Source: Stenotrophomonas_A sp035629025
Lineage (GTDB): Bacteria; Pseudomonadota; Gammaproteobacteria; Xanthomonadales; Xanthomonadaceae
Length of the DNA stretch: 64,000 nucleotides
Reading direction: 5' to 3'
Assembly: GCA_035629025.1 (NCBI GenBank)
Contig: DASPIU010000018.1
Location: forward strand, 1-64,000
The stretch's first letter is position 1. Each line of letters begins with the position of its first letter. The notes below the pieces were generated by a model, which did not search any database, had not been told where the DNA came from, and saw nothing but the letters and a program-made list of their open reading frames with translations. A program made the translations under genes and the position numbers. Shown here in pieces: positions 1 through 7,879 of this stretch.

Positions 1-1413
1 CTACTCCGCCACTTCCTCAACCTGCCTGGGTTCCGGTCGCGTATCAGCCAACTGCCAGAAGATCAGCGTGGAGGTCAGGGTGATCGCGCCGACACAGACG
101 AAGGTCGCGTGCAGCGCCGCGGTGGCATCGTGGTAATCGGCGCCCAGGTGCTGGCTGAAGGCAGCCAGCAGGCTGCCCGCCGCCGCGGCGCCAAAGCCGG
201 TCGCCAGCATCATCACCATCGACAGCAGGGCATTGCCTGAGCTGGCCATGTCGCGGTCCAGGTCGCGCAGAGTGACGGTATTCATGACAGTGAACTGCAA
301 GGAGTTCACCGCGCCGAACACCGCCAGCTGCACCAACCGCCAGGCCAGGTGCTGGCCGGGCACGACGAAGACGAAGCTGGCCATCATCACGCCCACCAGC
401 ACGGTGTTGACCATCAACACCCGCCGGTAGCCGAAACGGGTGACCAGCCTCACAGCGGCACGCTTGGAGGCCATGCCAGCCAGTGCCACCGGCACCATCA
501 TCAGGCCGGCATTCATCGGGCTCATGCCCAGGCCGACCTGCAGCAGCAACGGAATGAGCAGGGGCATGCTGCCGCTGCCGATGCGCGAGAACAGATTGCC
601 AAGGATGCCAATGCGATAGCTCGTCACGCGGAACAGCGACAGCGGAAACAGTGGCGCGCGCGCATTGGCCGCATGCAGCCAGTAGCCGATCAGCGCCGCC
701 AGCCCGGCGATCGTCAACAACATGACAAAGGCACTGCGCAGCCCGAGCTCGGAAATGCCATCCAGGGCCAGCGACAGCGCCACCATGCCGAAGGCCAGCA
801 TGAAGTAGCCGGGCAGGTCGAAGCGCTGGCGCTGTACGCCATAGTGATCGGGCATGATCTTCAGCGCGGCGGCAAAGCCGATCACGCCAATCGGCAGGTT
901 GATCAGGAACACCCAATGCCACGACGCCACTTCCACCAACCAGCCGCCCAGCGTGGGGCCGATCAGCGGGCCGATCAAGGCGGGAATGGCGATGAAGCTC
1001 ATCGCACGCAGGAATTCCTCGCGCGGCACCGAGCGCAACACTGCCAGCCGGCCCACCGGCAGCAGCATGGCGCCACCGATGCCCTGCACCACGCGCGCTG
1101 CCACCAGTTGCCCGAGTTGTTGCGCGGCGGCGCACAGCAGGGAGCCGAGGGTGAACACGATGATCGCGATCAGGAACGTGCGCCGCGTACCGTAGCGGTC
1201 GGCGACCCAGCCCGAGGCCGGGATGAACATCGCCACTGCCAGCGCGTAACTGAACACCACTGACTGCATCTGCAGCGGGCTCTCGCCCAGGCTCCGGGCC
1301 ATCGCCGGCAGTGCCGTGTTGACGATGGTCGAGTCCAGCATCTGCATGAAGATCGCCAGCGACACCAGCCACAGCAATGGACGCAGGGAGGTGTAGCTGG
1401 GCGAGGTATTCAT
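1..1413 (-). CDS. MFS multidrug efflux transporter (DHA2, EmrB/QacA-like)
   Basis: A 470-residue polytopic inner-membrane protein, expected to export drugs or other small molecules by proton antiport. It carries the DHA2-type motif LDSTIVNTALP around residues 26-36 and the MFS motif A (GWVADRYGTRRT) around 68-79. The hydrophobic segments suit a 14-helix transporter. The chosen start is the ATG at 1413 (MNTSPSYTSL); the open frame runs further upstream only as an antisense shadow of hemE. The stop codon is the first three bases of the window, so the gene is complete. No EmrA-type membrane-fusion partner is visible. The substrate cannot be read from sequence. Confidence 0.9.
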   Translation of the reverse strand: MNTSPSYTSLRPLLWLVSLAIFMQMLDSTIVNTALPAMARSLGESPLQMQSVVFSYALAVAMFIPASGWVADRYGTRRTFLIAIIVFTLGSLLCAAAQQLGQLVAARVVQGIGGAMLLPVGRLAVLRSVPREEFLRAMSFIAIPALIGPLIGPTLGGWLVEVASWHWVFLINLPIGVIGFAAALKIMPDHYGVQRQRFDLPGYFMLAFGMVALSLALDGISELGLRSAFVMLLTIAGLAALIGYWLHAANARAPLFPLSLFRVTSYRIGILGNLFSRIGSGSMPLLIPLLLQVGLGMSPMNAGLMMVPVALAGMASKRAAVRLVTRFGYRRVLMVNTVLVGVMMASFVFVVPGQHLAWRLVQLAVFGAVNSLQFTVMNTVTLRDLDRDMASSGNALLSMVMMLATGFGAAAAGSLLAAFSQHLGADYHDATAALHATFVCVGAITLTSTLIFWQLADTRPEPRQVEEVAE

Positions 1414-1471
1414 GGGCGCATCGGTGATGGGGACCCCGGGATTATCGGTGAGCGCGTGTGTAGAAGATGCG

Positions 1472-2536
1472 TCAGCGCCGGCTATGCGTGTGCACCGCAT
1501 CCACCAGCACGCGCACGTGCTCCGGGTCCATGTCCGGGGACATGCCATGCCCCAGGTTGAAGACATGGCCTTCGCGCGAACCGCCGTTGCCTGCGGCGTA
1601 GCTGTCGAGCACGCAGGCCGCCTCGCGGCTGATGGCCTCTGGCGCGCCATACAGCGTGGCCGGATCGAGGTTGCCCTGCAGGGCAACGCGACCACCGGTG
1701 CGTCGCGCGGCTTCGCCCAGTTCGACCGTCCAGTCCACGCCCAGCGCGTCCGCACCGCTGTCGGCCAGCGCTTCCAGGTGCACGCCATTGCCCTTGCCGA
1801 ACAGGATCAGCGGCGTCCGCTCGCTGCCCTGGCCACGTTCCAGTTCGCGCGCGATGCGGGTGAGGTAGGGCAACGAGAACTCGCGGTACATCGCCGGCGA
1901 AAGCACGCCGCCCCAGGTGTCAAACACCTGCAACGCCTGTGCGCCAGCCGCGCGCTGCGCGCCCAGGTAGGCGATCACCGCGTCGGTGGTCACTTCCAGC
2001 ACACGGTGCAGCAGCGCCGGTTCGTTCAACGCCATCGCCTTGATCCGGGCGTAGTCCTTGCTGCCGCCACCTTCGACCATGTAGCAGGCCAGGGTCCACG
2101 GGCTGCCGGAGAAGCCAATCAGCGGCACGGCGCCGTCCAGCTCACGGCGGATCAGGCGGATGGCGTCGGTGACATAGCGCAGTTCGGTCTCCATGTCCGG
2201 CACCGCCAGACGCGCCACGTCTGCGGCGCTGCGCAGCGGGCGCTCGAACTTCGGGCCCTCGCCATCGGCGAAGTACAGGCCCAGCCCCATTGCATCGGGC
2301 ACGGTGAGGATGTCGGAGAACAGGATGGCGGCATCCAGCGGAAAGCGGCGCAGCGGCTGCAGGGTGATCTCGCAGGCGATCTGCGGGTTCTTGGCCATCG
2401 CCAGGAAGCTGCCGGCCTGGGCCCGGGTGGCGCGGTATTCGGGCAGGTAGCGGCCGGCCTGGCGCATCAGCCATACGGGGGTGCAGTCCACCGGTTCGCG
2501 GCGCAGGGCCCGCAGCAGGCGGTCGTTCTTCAGCAT
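1472..2536 (-). CDS. hemE: Uroporphyrinogen decarboxylase HemE
   Basis: Cytoplasmic enzyme of haem biosynthesis that removes four acetate carboxyl groups from uroporphyrinogen III to give coproporphyrinogen III. At 354 residues it has the normal family length. It shows both family signatures: RQAGRYLPEYR at residues 25-35, and a GFSGSPWTLACYMVEGGGSK segment near the middle. The ATG at 2536 (MLKNDRLLRAL) is preferred over a possible upstream start eight codons earlier because it matches the usual N-terminus. It lies just downstream of the small WGR-domain gene. Confidence 0.97.
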   Translation of the reverse strand: MLKNDRLLRALRREPVDCTPVWLMRQAGRYLPEYRATRAQAGSFLAMAKNPQIACEITLQPLRRFPLDAAILFSDILTVPDAMGLGLYFADGEGPKFERPLRSAADVARLAVPDMETELRYVTDAIRLIRRELDGAVPLIGFSGSPWTLACYMVEGGGSKDYARIKAMALNEPALLHRVLEVTTDAVIAYLGAQRAAGAQALQVFDTWGGVLSPAMYREFSLPYLTRIARELERGQGSERTPLILFGKGNGVHLEALADSGADALGVDWTVELGEAARRTGGRVALQGNLDPATLYGAPEAISREAACVLDSYAAGNGGSREGHVFNLGHGMSPDMDPEHVRVLVDAVHTHSRR

Positions 2537-2546
2537 GAGGTTTCCT

Positions 2547-2804
2547 TCAGGTGCCGGCATCGGTGATGCCTGGCGCGGGCATGAGCTGGTAGCCGCGCTT
2601 GAGCTGCGAGTCGCGGGCTTTGTCGAAGGCGCGTTGGGCTTCGTCCTGTTGCAGATACAGTTCGCGCCGCAGTTGGATGCGGCCGCCGACTTCGCCGGTC
2701 TCGCGCAACAGTTCCCAGCCGCCGAACAGGTCCGGTACCAGGCTCAGTTGCACGTAGCGGGCCGGGTCCTGACCGCGGGCGGGTTGTTGCAGATAGACGC
2801 GCAT
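2547..2804 (-). CDS. Small stand-alone WGR-domain protein
   Basis: An 85-residue protein that is little more than one WGR-like domain: an N-terminal RVYLQQ strand, then an LFGGWELLRETGEVGG segment giving the W-G-R-type core, then a helical tail. In larger proteins WGR domains bind nucleic acid ends (poly-ADP-ribose polymerases, MolR-type regulators). A free-standing copy has no assigned function. It starts 60 bases beyond the aroB stop and ends 10 bases before hemE, so it probably shares their transcript. Coding is well supported; the molecular role is unknown. Confidence 0.8.
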   Translation of the reverse strand: MRVYLQQPARGQDPARYVQLSLVPDLFGGWELLRETGEVGGRIQLRRELYLQQDEAQRAFDKARDSQLKRGYQLMPAPGITDAGT

Positions 2805-2864
2805 GCGCCAATTGTAGCGGTTGCCCGCGACGGGGCGGCGCGCCAGTCTGCCTGACTGGCGCGG

Positions 2865-3980
2865 TCAACCGGCGCGCAAGACCTCGAGCACCGCTGATTC
2901 GTCCACGTCCGGCACCACTTCAGCGCGGCCGATGCCACGCCACAGCACCAGGCGCAGGCGTCCGGCGAGGTTCTTCTTGTCCAGGCGCATGCGCGCCAGC
3001 AGTGCTTGCGCATCCAGGCCGGCTGGCAGCGTGGTGGGCAGGCCGTACGCCTGCAACAGTTCACTCAGCGCTTGCGTGTCGGCGGCCGGGGCCATGCCCA
3101 GCGCCGCTGACAGGCGCGCGGCCAGCACCATGCCCACCGCCACGGCCTCGCCATGGTTGAGGTTGTCGTTGTGCGGCGCGCCGTAGCCCTGTTCGGTCTC
3201 GATCGCATGGCCAAAGGTATGGCCGAGATTCAGCAGGGCACGCTCGCCCTTTTCCAGCGGATCGCGCTCCACGATCTCGGCTTTGTGTTCGCAGCTGCGC
3301 GCGATCGCCTGCGCGGTGGCCGCGCTGTCGCCGCGCAGCAGTGCCTCGCGCTCGGCGCCTAGCCACTGGAAGAACAGCGGGTCGCGGATCGCTCCGTACT
3401 TGATCACTTCGGCCAGGCCGGCGCGCAGTTCGCGCGGCGGCAGGCTGTGCAGGGCGCTGGTGTCGGCGATGACCGCGCGCGGCGGATGAAAGGCGCCGAC
3501 CAGGTTCTTGCCCTGTGGAATATCCACTGCGGTCTTGCCGCCGACGGAAGAGTCGACCATCGACAGCAGCGTGGTCGGCAGCTGCACGCAGTCCACGCCA
3601 CGCATCCAGCAGGCGGCGGCGAAACCGGCCAGGTCCCCGACCACGCCGCCGCCCAGGGCGAACACGCAGGCATCGCGGGTGGCGCCGAGTTCGGCCAGCG
3701 CGGCGATGGCGGCGCCGAAGTTGTCCAGCGTCTTGGAAGCCTCGCCCGCGGGCAGTACCCATTCGCCGATCAGCAGGTCCGGCCGTGCCTGTTGCAGCGC
3801 CGAGCGCACGCGCAGCGCGTACAGCGGAGCCACTGTGTCGTCGCTGACGATCAGCACGTGGCGCCCGCGCACGGGCTCGGTCAGGCGCGAGCCATCGCGC
3901 AGCAGGTCCGGGCCAATGGCGATGGTGTAGGGGGCGGCGCCGCCGACTTCGACGGTGCGAGGAGCGGAGGTTTGGTTCAT
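2865..3980 (-). CDS. aroB: 3-dehydroquinate synthase AroB
   Basis: Second enzyme of the shikimate pathway; it cyclises DAHP to 3-dehydroquinate using NAD+ and a divalent metal, in the cytoplasm. The protein is 371 residues, with the dinucleotide-binding GGGVVGDLAGF at 110-120 and the metal-ligand motif GHTFGHAIE in the second half. Its ATG overlaps the aroK stop by four bases (ATGA), so aroK and aroB are translationally coupled in the classical aroKB order. Confidence 0.97.
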   Translation of the reverse strand: MNQTSAPRTVEVGGAAPYTIAIGPDLLRDGSRLTEPVRGRHVLIVSDDTVAPLYALRVRSALQQARPDLLIGEWVLPAGEASKTLDNFGAAIAALAELGATRDACVFALGGGVVGDLAGFAAACWMRGVDCVQLPTTLLSMVDSSVGGKTAVDIPQGKNLVGAFHPPRAVIADTSALHSLPPRELRAGLAEVIKYGAIRDPLFFQWLGAEREALLRGDSAATAQAIARSCEHKAEIVERDPLEKGERALLNLGHTFGHAIETEQGYGAPHNDNLNHGEAVAVGMVLAARLSAALGMAPAADTQALSELLQAYGLPTTLPAGLDAQALLARMRLDKKNLAGRLRLVLWRGIGRAEVVPDVDESAVLEVLRAG

Positions 3981-4519
3981 GCGGGGGTGGTCAATGGCTG
4001 CCAGGAGGCGGCCAGCCGCGTCACCAGGTGCGCGGTGGCTTCCGCCGGGGAAAGGTGGTCGGTTTCCAGGCTCAGGTCGGCGATCTCCCGGTACAGGGGA
4101 TCGCGACGCAGCGCCATTTCTTCCAGTACCTGCGCACGGTCGGGGCGCTGCAGCAGCGGGCGGCTGCGGTCACGATGCAGGCGTTCAAGCTGGGTGGCGA
4201 CACCGACATGCAGGTGGATCACGAAGCCACGCGCACGCAGTTGCGCGCGGTTGAGTGGGTCGAGCACCGCGCCGCCGCCGGTGGAGATCAGTTGATTCTC
4301 GCCGCAGAGCAGGCGTTCGAGTACCTCGCGTTCGATGGCGCGGAAGCCGGGTTCGCCCGAATGTTCGAAGATCGCCGGGATGGTTGCGCCGGCGTGTTCG
4401 ACGATGGCCTGGTCGGCGTCAACGAAGGCCAGACTGAAGCGCTCGGCCAAACGCCGGCCGATGCAGGTCTTGCCTGCACCCATGGGGCCGATCATCACCA
4501 CGTTCGCTGCGGATTTCAT
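3977..4519 (-). CDS. aroK: Shikimate kinase AroK
   Basis: A 180-residue P-loop kinase that phosphorylates shikimate to shikimate 3-phosphate. The Walker A motif GPMGAGKTC lies at residues 11-19, with the family's DADQ shikimate/Mg2+ element about 20 residues later and the GGGAV substrate loop around residue 80. It is the first gene of a probable aroK-aroB-WGR-hemE unit and overlaps aroB by four bases. Nothing is missing relative to the family. Confidence 0.96.
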   Translation of the reverse strand: MKSAANVVMIGPMGAGKTCIGRRLAERFSLAFVDADQAIVEHAGATIPAIFEHSGEPGFRAIEREVLERLLCGENQLISTGGGAVLDPLNRAQLRARGFVIHLHVGVATQLERLHRDRSRPLLQRPDRAQVLEEMALRRDPLYREIADLSLETDHLSPAEATAHLVTRLAASWQPLTTPA

Positions 4520-4605
4520 GCGTGGATGCTAGCACTGCCTCGCGCTTCGCCGGGCAGCGCTTTCGCCTGAAACCGCCGTGGCGCGCGGCGCGATTCGTCA
4601 AGCCC

Positions 4606-5424
4606 TCACGCCTGCACCCGGCGTGCCTCGTCGAGCAACAGAACCCGGTCGGCAAGAGCGGGCAATGTCCGCAATGCCTGCCGGCTCACCCGCTCGTAGT
4701 GCTGCAGAAAGCGCGCCAGTGCGTCGCGGTCCATGCTGGTGCGTCCGCTTGTCGCGGCGACCATGGCCTGTTCCTGTTGCCAGCGCCAGGCGCTGACCAC
4801 CTCGAACGAGGGCGCCTGCAACAGCCACAGGCGCTGGAACCGCCGCCATAGCGACGGGTAGTCCCGTGCCAGCGCGGTGTTGCAGTAGCGGCGCCACTGC
4901 GCGTGCGGGTCCTCGTCGCGTTCCAGGTCATTCAAGGGGGTTGCCAGTGCGGCGTCCGCTTCGGCCGGTACGCCCAGGCACCAGCCTTCAAACACGAGTA
5001 CGTCCAACGGCGCAGTCAGGGCGGGCCAGTCGCGTTCGGGCAGGCGCTCGTCGGCCAGCTTGTCGAAGCGCGGCAGGCGCACCGGCTGGCCGGCCGCCAC
5101 CGCATCCAGGGTGCGCAGTGCCAGTCCGAGGTCATGCGTGCCCGGTGGGCCGCGGGTGCTCAGCAACGGATGCACCGACCGCGCCAGCGCCTGGCGTTGG
5201 GATGCGGTCAGATACACATCATCGAGCGACAGTGTTGCCGCCGCCAGGCCCCGGACCTGGGCCGCGGCCACGACGGCGGCGGCCAGGGTGGACTTGCCGC
5301 TGCCCTGCAAGCCGCTGATCGCCAGCAGCGCCGGCGCGCCATCAGCGGGGCGATGCGCCAATGCATCGTCCAGCATCGCGGTGGCGATGGACGGTTCCGG
5401 GGCGGTGTGCGCTTTCACCTGCAT
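4606..5424 (-). CDS. P-loop kinase, D-glycerate 3-kinase-like (YggC family)
   Basis: A 272-residue cytoplasmic kinase of the uridine-kinase/phosphoribulokinase fold. Walker A GLQGSGKST is at residues 38-46, the SLDDVYL segment supplies a Mg2+/substrate site, and a VFEGWCLG segment marks the Walker B region. These match the YggC/plant glycerate-kinase group, which makes 3-phosphoglycerate from glycerate, but the substrate is by homology only. The start at 5424 (MQVKAHTAPEP) is preferred; a longer frame to 5466 would overlap the divergent pdxH start. It diverges from pdxH with only 40 bases between. Confidence 0.8.
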   Translation of the reverse strand: MQVKAHTAPEPSIATAMLDDALAHRPADGAPALLAISGLQGSGKSTLAAAVVAAAQVRGLAAATLSLDDVYLTASQRQALARSVHPLLSTRGPPGTHDLGLALRTLDAVAAGQPVRLPRFDKLADERLPERDWPALTAPLDVLVFEGWCLGVPAEADAALATPLNDLERDEDPHAQWRRYCNTALARDYPSLWRRFQRLWLLQAPSFEVVSAWRWQQEQAMVAATSGRTSMDRDALARFLQHYERVSRQALRTLPALADRVLLLDEARRVQA

Positions 5425-5464
5425 GCGGCCACAATAGCGCCAACGACCCGCCGCATCGCCTGCC

Positions 5465-6064
5465 ATGACCGACCTTTACGCCGAAGCCCTGTCCACGTTC
5501 GCGGCCCTGTATCAGGAGGCCCAGCAGGGCACGGAGATCGAGCCCAGCGCGATGACTGTCGCCACCGCCAGTCTTGAGGGCCGACCTTCGGCGCGGACCG
5601 TGTTGCTGAAGTCATTCGACGAGCGCGGGTTCGTGTTCTATACGCACCTGGAAAGCCCCAAGGGCCTGGACCTGCAGGCCAACCCGCAAGCGGCACTGCT
5701 GTTCCTGTGGCGGCGCCTGCGCGAGGCCGGCATCCAGGTGCGCATCGAAGGCGAGGTGCAGCTGGTGTCGGCGGCCGAATCGGACGCCTATTTCGCCTCG
5801 CGGCCACGGCTGAGCCAGATTGGCGCCTGGGCCTCGATGCAATCGCGCACGCTGCCCTCGCGCGAAGAATTCGAGCAGCGCATCGCCAAGGTCGAGTCCG
5901 GCTTCGAGGGCCGCGACGTGCCGCGGCCAGAGGGCTGGGGCGGCTTCCGCGTGGTGCCGCAACGCTTTGAATTCTGGTACGGCGCGCAGTTCCGCCTGCA
6001 CGAGCGCCATCGCTACGAACGCGATGCGGCCGGTGTGTGGAGCAAGCGGATGCTGTATCCCTGA
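5465..6064 (+). CDS. pdxH: Pyridoxamine 5'-phosphate oxidase PdxH
   Basis: FMN-dependent oxidase that converts pyridoxine or pyridoxamine 5'-phosphate to pyridoxal 5'-phosphate, the last step of vitamin B6 synthesis and salvage. The 199-residue protein begins MTDLYAEAL, has the FMN-binding RTVLLKSFDERGFVFYT region near residues 44-60, and ends with the family's FEFWYG...RLHERHRYER block and a terminal proline. The next gene starts 5 bases after its stop. PLP-dependent enzymes in the window (YggS, SufS) use its product. Confidence 0.96.
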   Translation: MTDLYAEALSTFAALYQEAQQGTEIEPSAMTVATASLEGRPSARTVLLKSFDERGFVFYTHLESPKGLDLQANPQAALLFLWRRLREAGIQVRIEGEVQLVSAAESDAYFASRPRLSQIGAWASMQSRTLPSREEFEQRIAKVESGFEGRDVPRPEGWGGFRVVPQRFEFWYGAQFRLHERHRYERDAAGVWSKRMLYP

Positions 6065-6068
6065 GCCC

Positions 6069-6422
6069 ATGCGCCTGCGCCCGGTCTACCGCATCACCGT
6101 CTTCGTGCCGCCGGACCATCTGCAGGCGCTGCAAGCGGGCATCTGTGCTGTGGAATCGCTGGGGGATACGCGCTACGACCAGGTGATGTGGTATTCGGCG
6201 CCGGGCGTCGAGCAGTTCCGCGCGCTGCCAGGGGCCAGACCCGCGCAGGGCGCGACCGGCGCTCTGACGCAGCTGCCCACGGTCCGGCTGGAGTTTGCCA
6301 TTCCGCGTGATCCGCTGCGTCTGACGCGCGTGCTGCGCGAAGGCGTGCGCGCGCATCATCCGTGGGAGTCACCGGCGATCTTCGTTGACGAGAGCCAGCA
6401 GCCGGTGTTCGACGAGGACTGA
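6069..6422 (+). CDS. NIF3/YqfO-like small protein
   Basis: A 117-residue protein resembling the stand-alone CutA/PII-like domain that is inserted in NIF3/YqfO proteins and also occurs alone in proteobacteria. Visible hallmarks are the start YRITVFVPPDHLQAL, a GDTRYDQVMWYSAPGVEQFRALPGA-type block around residues 31-56 and the C-terminal HHPWESPAIFVDE. It follows pdxH with a 4-base gap and is probably co-transcribed. The biochemical role of this short form is not established. Confidence 0.75.
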   Translation: MRLRPVYRITVFVPPDHLQALQAGICAVESLGDTRYDQVMWYSAPGVEQFRALPGARPAQGATGALTQLPTVRLEFAIPRDPLRLTRVLREGVRAHHPWESPAIFVDESQQPVFDED

Positions 6423-6461
6423 TCAGTTCCGCGCCGCGCCGGCCAAACTCGCCCAGCCCTC

Positions 6462-7292
6462 TCAGCCCGAAAGTTCGCGCCCGCGGCGGGTCGCCGCATC
6501 GATGGCGCTGCCGACCAGCTCCTCGAAGCCCCCGGACTGCAAGGTCTCGATCGCGGCCTGGGTGGTGCCCTTGGGCGAGGTCACGCGTCGGCGCAGTTCG
6601 GCCGGGGCCTCGCCGGATTCGGCGAGCATGCGCGAGGCGCCCAGCAGCGTTTGCGTCACCAGGGTCGCCGCGGCCGATTCGGAAAGCCCTTGCGTGCGCG
6701 CGGCGGCCTGCATGGCTTCGGCCAGCAGGAAAACATAGGCCGGGCCGCTGCCCGACACGGCAGTCACCGCGTCCATCAGCGCCTCGTCCTCGATCCACAC
6801 GGTTTCGCCGGCGCTGGCGAGCAGGGCTTGTGCGCGGTTGCGGCCGGCAGCGTCCACATCGGCCCCCGCATGCAGCCCGGTGACGCCGGCGCCCAGCAGC
6901 GCCGGCGTGTTGGGCATGGCGCGCACGATTGCTGCCTCGGATCCCAGCCATTGACGCAGCCGTCCGCTGCCGATACCCGCGGCAATCGATACCACCAGCG
7001 GGCGCGTGATCGCGACCAGGGGTGCCAGGGTTTCGCAGACGTTGGCCATGACCTGCGGCTTCACTGCCAGCACCCAGGTCGCGCAACCCTCGGCGGCCTC
7101 TGCGGCGGTGACATGGGCATGGACGCCGAAGTCGATGGACAACTGCTCACGCAGGGCATCGACCGGCTCGGCGACATGGATCGTGTTGGCCGCCACGCCC
7201 TGGCGCACCAGCCCGGCGATCAGGCTGCGGGCCATGTTGCCGCCGCCGATGAAGGCGATCTTGTCGGAAACGGTGGCAGGCGTGTCGGTCAT
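6462..7292 (-). CDS. proC: Pyrroline-5-carboxylate reductase ProC
   Basis: NAD(P)H-dependent reductase making L-proline from 1-pyrroline-5-carboxylate, the final step of proline biosynthesis. It is 276 residues long. A Rossmann motif FIGGGNMARSLIAGL sits near residue 14, and the family signature (AVSGSGPAYVFLLAEAM) lies in the C-terminal oligomerisation domain. In many proteobacteria proC sits beside yggS; here the remains of a toxin-antitoxin module lie between the two (7.38-7.83 kb). Confidence 0.96.
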   Translation of the reverse strand: MTDTPATVSDKIAFIGGGNMARSLIAGLVRQGVAANTIHVAEPVDALREQLSIDFGVHAHVTAAEAAEGCATWVLAVKPQVMANVCETLAPLVAITRPLVVSIAAGIGSGRLRQWLGSEAAIVRAMPNTPALLGAGVTGLHAGADVDAAGRNRAQALLASAGETVWIEDEALMDAVTAVSGSGPAYVFLLAEAMQAAARTQGLSESAAATLVTQTLLGASRMLAESGEAPAELRRRVTSPKGTTQAAIETLQSGGFEELVGSAIDAATRRGRELSG

Positions 7293-7384
7293 CGGGCGGT
7301 CCTGCGGAAGCGGAAGGGAATGTTAGCGCGTGGTCCGGCATCGGCGTCCTTGGCAATGGCCCGGCGTGGCGGGCCACGCCGCGG

Positions 7385-7678
7385 CTAGGCTGCCTTGTGC
7401 GGCGTGATGCTGGCCAGGGTGTCGGCAAGCGCATCGCGTGCGACCGCCGCGTCATGGTCCATCTGCAGGGAAAGCCAGAACTTCTCCGAGGTGCCGAGGA
7501 AGCGCGACAGGCGCAGGGCGGTATCGGCGGTCACCGCGCGCTCGCCGTTGACGATCTTGCTGATGCGGTCCTGCGGGACGCCGATCGCCTTGGCCAGGCG
7601 GTACTGCGACACGCCCAGCGGCTCCAGGAACTCGTGAAGCAGGATTTCGCCGGGGGTGGGATAGGGCACGCTGCGCAT
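7385..7678 (-). CDS. higA: HigA-family XRE antitoxin, orphan
   Basis: A 97-residue helix-turn-helix protein of the HigA addiction-module antitoxin family: MRSVPYPTPGEILLHEFLEP, then an HTH core (GVSQYRLAKAIGVPQDRISKIV) and a C-terminal dimerisation helix. HigA neutralises the ribosome-dependent RNase HigB and represses its own promoter. Here the toxin gene that should lie directly upstream is reduced to a remnant, so HigA appears to be an orphan repressor or anti-addiction gene. The ATG at 7678 is chosen by family alignment; the frame runs on upstream into the remnant. Confidence 0.88.
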   Translation of the reverse strand: MRSVPYPTPGEILLHEFLEPLGVSQYRLAKAIGVPQDRISKIVNGERAVTADTALRLSRFLGTSEKFWLSLQMDHDAAVARDALADTLASITPHKAA

Positions 7679-7785
7679 GGGGCACTCCTGGTGATAGTCC
7701 GAGATCCGATGCCGGCCCAGCCGGCGACGGCAAGGCCGCTGAACAGTGTTTTGGTGCGTTTGCAGGCAAACGATTGGATTGCCAT
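7679..7785 (-). pseudogene. higB: Remnant of higB toxin gene (internal deletion)
   Basis: HigB toxins are about 92 residues and usually begin MI(x)SF and end IVDYH just before higA. Here the start MAIQSFACKRTKTLF is present from 7785 in one frame. The end RISDYH lies just upstream of the higA ATG in another frame. Only 107 bases separate the two starts, so roughly 60 central codons are missing and the two ends are out of frame. The catalytic core (LEALKGDR, RINDQWRICF) is absent. This is inference from remembered family features, without alignment. Confidence 0.6.
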
Positions 7786-7787
7786 GA

Positions 7788-7823
7788 ATGCTAATGCTCA
7801 ACATTAGTAATGTCAAGCATTAG
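7788..7823 (-). promoter_or_regulatory. Promoter with two tandem operator palindromes for higA
   Basis: Two copies of the palindrome TAATG-N5-CATTA lie at 7792-7806 and 7808-7822, separated by one base, inside a larger near-perfect palindrome (7791-7823). On the minus strand they overlap a consensus-like sigma-70 promoter: -35 TTGACA (7811-7816), 17-base spacer, -10 TAGCAT (7788-7793). This is the layout expected for HigA autorepression. The -10 element lies only a few bases from the remnant higB ATG, so a transcript would have almost no leader. Confidence 0.65.
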
Positions 7824-7879
7824 TATCCCGGTCGTCCTCGCCGGAAGAAATCAGGAAACGCCGTATCGGCGCGTAGCCC

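Noticed and set aside
7293..7384. Possible intrinsic terminator between higA and proC (GGCGTGGC...GCCACGCC hairpin)
   Set aside because: The stem is present, but no T-run follows on either strand.
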